From contig CALOBR010000015.1 of assembly GCA_942491665.1 (NCBI GenBank), forward strand, positions 1-64,000: DNA of 64,000 nucleotides, in the 5' to 3' direction. This document shows positions 61,183 through 64,000 of this stretch, piece by piece. The notes under the pieces were generated by a model, which was not told the DNA's origin, ran no database searches, and saw only the letters and a program-made list of their open reading frames with translations. A program made the position numbers and the translations under genes. The number at the start of each line of letters is the position of its first letter. Position 1 is the stretch's first letter. This DNA is from CAVQGZ01 sp942491665 (GTDB lineage Bacteria > Actinomycetota > Actinomycetes > Jiangellales > Jiangellaceae).

Positions 61183-62313
61183 GTGGCCCGGCTACCTGCC
61201 TCCAGATGTCCCGCCTGGACAATCAGACTGCTTGCTCAGGACGACGTGCCGGCCTTGCTCGACGTGGACCGGCGGTGCGCTATCTCGGCCGAGTGGAGGT
61301 TCCGCTACGACCGAGAGCCTGACTTCTTCGCCTGGCCCCGCTTGATGTTCGAGCGGTTCGCGTACGTCGGCGCATTCATCGCGAACCAGCTGGTCGGGTA
61401 CGGGATGGTGGCGACGTACCCAGGCATCCCCACGGCGCCGGACGCAGCCGCGGCGCCCGTCCTGTACGTCGGTGACGGACGTGTGCTCCCGCAGTACCGG
61501 ACGGTCGGGATCGCCCACGCTCTTCTCGCCGCCGGCCCGTCTGCGCTCGAGCACATCGACGGCACGGACACCTACCAGGGATGGACGCTGGTGGCCCGAC
61601 AGAACACGTCTGCTCAACGACTGGTGCAACACTGGTCCGTGCCCGGGTTCACCATCTCTCGCGCGGCTGACGTGACTGCTCACACTCTTGTTGCCGGCCT
61701 GCCCACCCTGTCGCACCGCGCGTCCGGCACGCCCGTCACCGTCGCCGGAGCGGAGGGAGTCGACAACCTCGCCGACGCACACGCGCGCATCAACGGTGAC
61801 CGTCCGTTCGCCCCGCGACTGACCGCGGCTCTGCTGGCCGAATGGATGGCGGAAGGTGCGCTGCACGGCGTGCTCCTCGCAACTCGACGGCAACGAGTGG
61901 TCGGTGCCGCCGGTCTCTGGGACCCCAACCGCGCAAGGCGCCTTGTCATCGACGCCTACCCACCGGCGCTGGATGCGATGAGAGCAGGCGCCGAACGGGT
62001 GCTTCGCGTAGCTGGGCGCCCAGAACCGTCCTGGCTGCAGCCAGGAGGCACAGTCCCCACACTCACGCTTGCGCCCCTGGCATCGACCACGCCCGCCGTC
62101 CTACGGGCCCTCTGTATCGCTGCCCTTCACTGGGCACGTGAGAACGGTCGCCTGGCGGTTCACGTCGGACTCCTCGACGAGGACCCTGCCGCTCCCGGTC
62201 TCACCGGGCTCCCTCGCATCCAGCTGCACTCAACCCTGCAGACCATGCTCCGGCCGGGAGCAGAACCCGCCCACCCGCGACAGCGACCCTACGTCGACCT
62301 GGCGAGGGTGTAG
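61183..62313 (+). CDS. GNAT-family acyltransferase
   Basis: 376 residues. The first 160 residues form a GNAT domain: IRLLAQDDVPALLDVDRRC, ANQLVGYGMVATYPG, VGDGRVLPQYRTVGIAHALL (acetyl-CoA pyrophosphate loop), then NTSAQRLVQHW. The second half is a diverged, possibly second, GNAT-like domain with VGAAGLWDPNRARRLVIDAY. The GTG follows the BtaA-like gene by 9 nt, so it is probably an operon; it might acylate the same lipid or head group, which is inference. Confidence 0.75.
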   Translation: MARLPASRCPAWTIRLLAQDDVPALLDVDRRCAISAEWRFRYDREPDFFAWPRLMFERFAYVGAFIANQLVGYGMVATYPGIPTAPDAAAAPVLYVGDGRVLPQYRTVGIAHALLAAGPSALEHIDGTDTYQGWTLVARQNTSAQRLVQHWSVPGFTISRAADVTAHTLVAGLPTLSHRASGTPVTVAGAEGVDNLADAHARINGDRPFAPRLTAALLAEWMAEGALHGVLLATRRQRVVGAAGLWDPNRARRLVIDAYPPALDAMRAGAERVLRVAGRPEPSWLQPGGTVPTLTLAPLASTTPAVLRALCIAALHWARENGRLAVHVGLLDEDPAAPGLTGLPRIQLHSTLQTMLRPGAEPAHPRQRPYVDLARV

Positions 62314-62485
62314 ACGCCCCGAGTACTCCCTCCCTCGCGTAGGCCATCGGCTACCCGCTCTACCAGAGCAAGAACCGCTCGCTCATCGGCTGGAGCCAGC
62401 GACACCGCGCAACCCAAGCGACGACTCCCGCGACGATGCGTCCTTTCGGCAGCCGCGTAGCGGGCGCCCGCGGGGCGTGTCACTG
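62314..62485. other. spacer between the GNAT gene and R8
   Basis: No gene or site recognised. Confidence 0.4.
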
Positions 62486-62666
62486 CGCCGCCTGTGGACG
62501 CACCACGACCCGGCGTCGTTTCCGGCTCCATTGTGGGGCAGGTCGATGGACGGATTCGGGCGACGACGACACCCTGAACGCTCTACAGCACCTCGCCAGG
62601 AGTCTGGACCGCGCGGTCAGCGACGTCGTTCCTGATGCGCTCAGCCGGTACCTCGCCGCCAGCTGA
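62486..62666 (+). repeat. dispersed repeat R8 with RHH-antitoxin remnant
   Basis: Full core, CCCGGCGTCG, TTTCCGGC and the RHH segment LQHLARSLDRAVSDVVPDAL then SRYLAAS and stop (62664-62666). Relative to R1 an indel near 62550 puts the upstream part in another frame, so no complete antitoxin can be made. Shares AGCTGAGAATCGCC after the stop with R1. Confidence 0.75.
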
Positions 62667-62778
62667 GAATCGCCCTCACAGCGGCAAAGGCGGGCATTCG
62701 ATCGGGGTCCGGTCGTGCGTCATCGGCGGCGCTGGTCGGCCCCGCAGGTAGGCCCTCGTCCCGCCCGCCAGCGGGCGG

Positions 62779-63492
62779 TCACTCGGGGCGTTCACCAGCC
62801 ATCTGCCCGACCAGGGCACGCACGTCGTCATCGTCCAGCCCCTGCGCGGCGAGCCGGGACGGCTCGGTGGGGTCCCGCAGGAACGAATGCAGCACCTCGT
62901 CCCGGCGGGCCAGCACGAGGTCCGTGCTCTCGCGGGTGCCGTCGTCCTGCCAGCGAGTGGTGGTAACCAGGGCGGTCGCCGAGGCCGCAGGCAGCACGGC
63001 CGACACGTCGGCATCGGCGGGACCGCGGTCGCCGTGCGGAAGCCTGTCCAGCAGGCGGTCGAGGGCATCGCCGGTGAGTCGCAGCCAGTAGAAGTGGATG
63101 CCGAGCGCGTCAATCATGACCTCGAGCGAGACGCCCTCCGGCTGGGGCAGCAGGAGGATCCGCCAGGGCTCGTCGGGCTGTGTGCCGGTCAGCCGAGTGT
63201 CGAGCACCAGCCGGGACCGCTCCTGGAAAGCCAGGCCGATGCCGAGATCGCCGCGCACCTCGACGTCGTCGTCGCCGGGCGCCGTGGTGATGAGGTTGCG
63301 TGCGGCAAGCGAGCGCACCGCCTCGGCCACCAACTCGGGGTCGGGCTCGCGCTCGAGGAAACTGATGACACCGTTGACGGCGGCGATCTCGGCCAGCGTG
63401 TAGGCCCCCAGCGGCACCGGGCCGGTGTGGACGAGGTCGACAACGGCCTGGATGAGCCCCGCTGGGACGTCGTGGACGCTTTGCTCGGTCAC
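62779..63492 (-). CDS. protein of unknown function
   Basis: 237 residues from a GTG that overlaps the upstream stop by 4 nt. It is soluble: helical first third (IQAVVDLVHTGPVPLGAYTL), then a strand-rich middle (WRILLLPQPEGVSLEVMIDA) and a helical end (LDDDDVRALVGQMAG). No recognised family; the overall plan is loosely like secretion-associated chaperones such as EspG but I cannot support that. Coupled to the gene at 63489. Confidence 0.65.
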   Translation of the reverse strand: MTEQSVHDVPAGLIQAVVDLVHTGPVPLGAYTLAEIAAVNGVISFLEREPDPELVAEAVRSLAARNLITTAPGDDDVEVRGDLGIGLAFQERSRLVLDTRLTGTQPDEPWRILLLPQPEGVSLEVMIDALGIHFYWLRLTGDALDRLLDRLPHGDRGPADADVSAVLPAASATALVTTTRWQDDGTRESTDLVLARRDEVLHSFLRDPTEPSRLAAQGLDDDDVRALVGQMAGERPE

Positions 63493-63962
63493 GTGTGGGT
63501 GTCTCCCTGGTCCGGCGGCTCGGGGGCGGTAGCGGTGGTGGCTGCCGCTGAGGGAACCGGGGCGGGCGGGGCCGGCTCCTGCGGGGAGAGCACGCGGACA
63601 GCGCACGGCAGCGCCCGGTGGCCCAGCGTCAAGGTGGCGGGCCTCGTCGTGCCGACGGGGGGCAACGTCCAGACAGGCGCCTGCTGCTCCTCGACCAGCA
63701 GCCCCCGAGCCTGGGTGGAAGCGACCTCAGTGACCCACACGTCCGAGGCGCCGAAGAGACCGCTGGCTCGCTGGTCACCTCCGACGAACACGAGCTCGGC
63801 GAGCGTGTCGGCGCGGTCCGGCGGCGGGAAGAGCCGCGCCAGGTCGGCGGAGGCGGCGGTCGTGTCGTCGTCGTCCTCGATTCGCTCAAGGGCGGCCGTG
63901 AGGTCTGAACTGGCCGACGCAGGCAACGGCACCCGCGCGCGCAGGTCCGGGGAGAGGTACAT
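63489..63962 (-). CDS. protein of unknown function with Pro/Ala-rich tail
   Basis: 157 residues. The ATG has GGAGAA seven bases upstream, and the frame upstream to the window edge has no stop, so a longer start cannot be excluded. It is acidic near residues 30-35 (EDDDD) and ends in a disordered Pro/Ala/Thr segment. Translationally coupled (GTGA) to 62779. No family recognised. Confidence 0.6.
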   Translation of the reverse strand: MYLSPDLRARVPLPASASSDLTAALERIEDDDDTTAASADLARLFPPPDRADTLAELVFVGGDQRASGLFGASDVWVTEVASTQARGLLVEEQQAPVWTLPPVGTTRPATLTLGHRALPCAVRVLSPQEPAPPAPVPSAAATTATAPEPPDQGDTHT

Positions 63963-64000
63963 CGGTCGCTTCTCCGTAGCCGCCGACAGGCCCCAGGGTC

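Noticed and set aside
46640..62666. Repeats as classical integron attC sites
   Set aside because: No GTTRRRY core or attC-type stem pairs, and the recombinase lacks visible integron-integrase features. A cassette-like array remains possible but not a classical integron.
1..64000. tRNA, rRNA, CRISPR arrays, riboswitches
   Set aside because: None seen by reading both strands; no spaced direct repeats of CRISPR type and no convincing T-arm/anticodon arrangement.

Overview
The window is high-GC DNA with actinobacterial features: GTG starts, several leaderless genes, DUF1269/DUF1254/DUF2252/DUF2254/DUF4235 proteins, LAL-type LuxR regulators, a BTAD/SARP-like regulator and an IS21-type element. 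No rRNA, tRNA or CRISPR was seen. The genus cannot be told from the sequence alone.

Region 1 (1 to about 43.4 kb) reads as one stress/ion-homeostasis island. It holds five full DUF1254/DUF1214 proteins, three SulP anion transporters, four DUF1269 glycine-zipper proteins, two DUF7144 membrane proteins, a K+-type channel, an AI-2E permease, DUF2254 and holin-like membrane proteins, an ABC1/UbiB kinase, a ClC channel, a P-type ATPase, a lipid kinase, a phosphoesterase, a polyphosphate kinase (PPK2), DUF2252, DUF4235, a cupin, a CMD protein and an HD protein. The unifying feature is a 15-bp palindrome, consensus CACCCGAWTCGGGTG, found 19 times and almost always in front of a gene. In 16 promoters (15 sites, one read in both directions) a -10-like hexamer nAnnnT starts exactly 23 nt after the palindrome. 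That puts the palindrome at about -50 to -36, centred near -43, where LuxR-type class II activators bind. Two large LuxR/LAL ATPase regulators (20.6-23.3 and 43.4-46.1 kb) lie in and at the edge of the island and are the natural candidate regulators. I read this as an undescribed regulon of some 25-30 genes.

The island shows rearrangement: a broken IS21 copy (15.8-17.9 kb) whose istB carries a 24-bp palindrome insertion, debris of a LAL gene and a DUF1254 gene at 20.2-20.4 kb, and a roughly 480-bp inverted duplication (26.7-27.2 kb) that moved an AI-2E 3' end plus a regulon promoter in front of a truncated membrane-protein gene.

Region 2 (46.6-62.7 kb) is different. It lacks the palindrome and carries instead eight copies, all in one orientation, of a dispersed repeat (core CGCCGCCTGTGGACGCACC). 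Between copies lie small modules: HEPN/MNT pair 1 (with an HTH-fused antitoxin), MazEF, an epimerase, a RemA-like protein, a secreted protein, a tyrosine recombinase, HEPN/MNT pair 2, and a BtaA-like transferase with a GNAT protein. Three copies extend into remnants of a ribbon-helix-helix antitoxin. The layout resembles a recombinase-associated cassette array. Several genes here appear leaderless, with a -10 six bases before the start codon.

The right edge (62.8-64 kb) holds two overlapping genes of unknown function on the minus strand.
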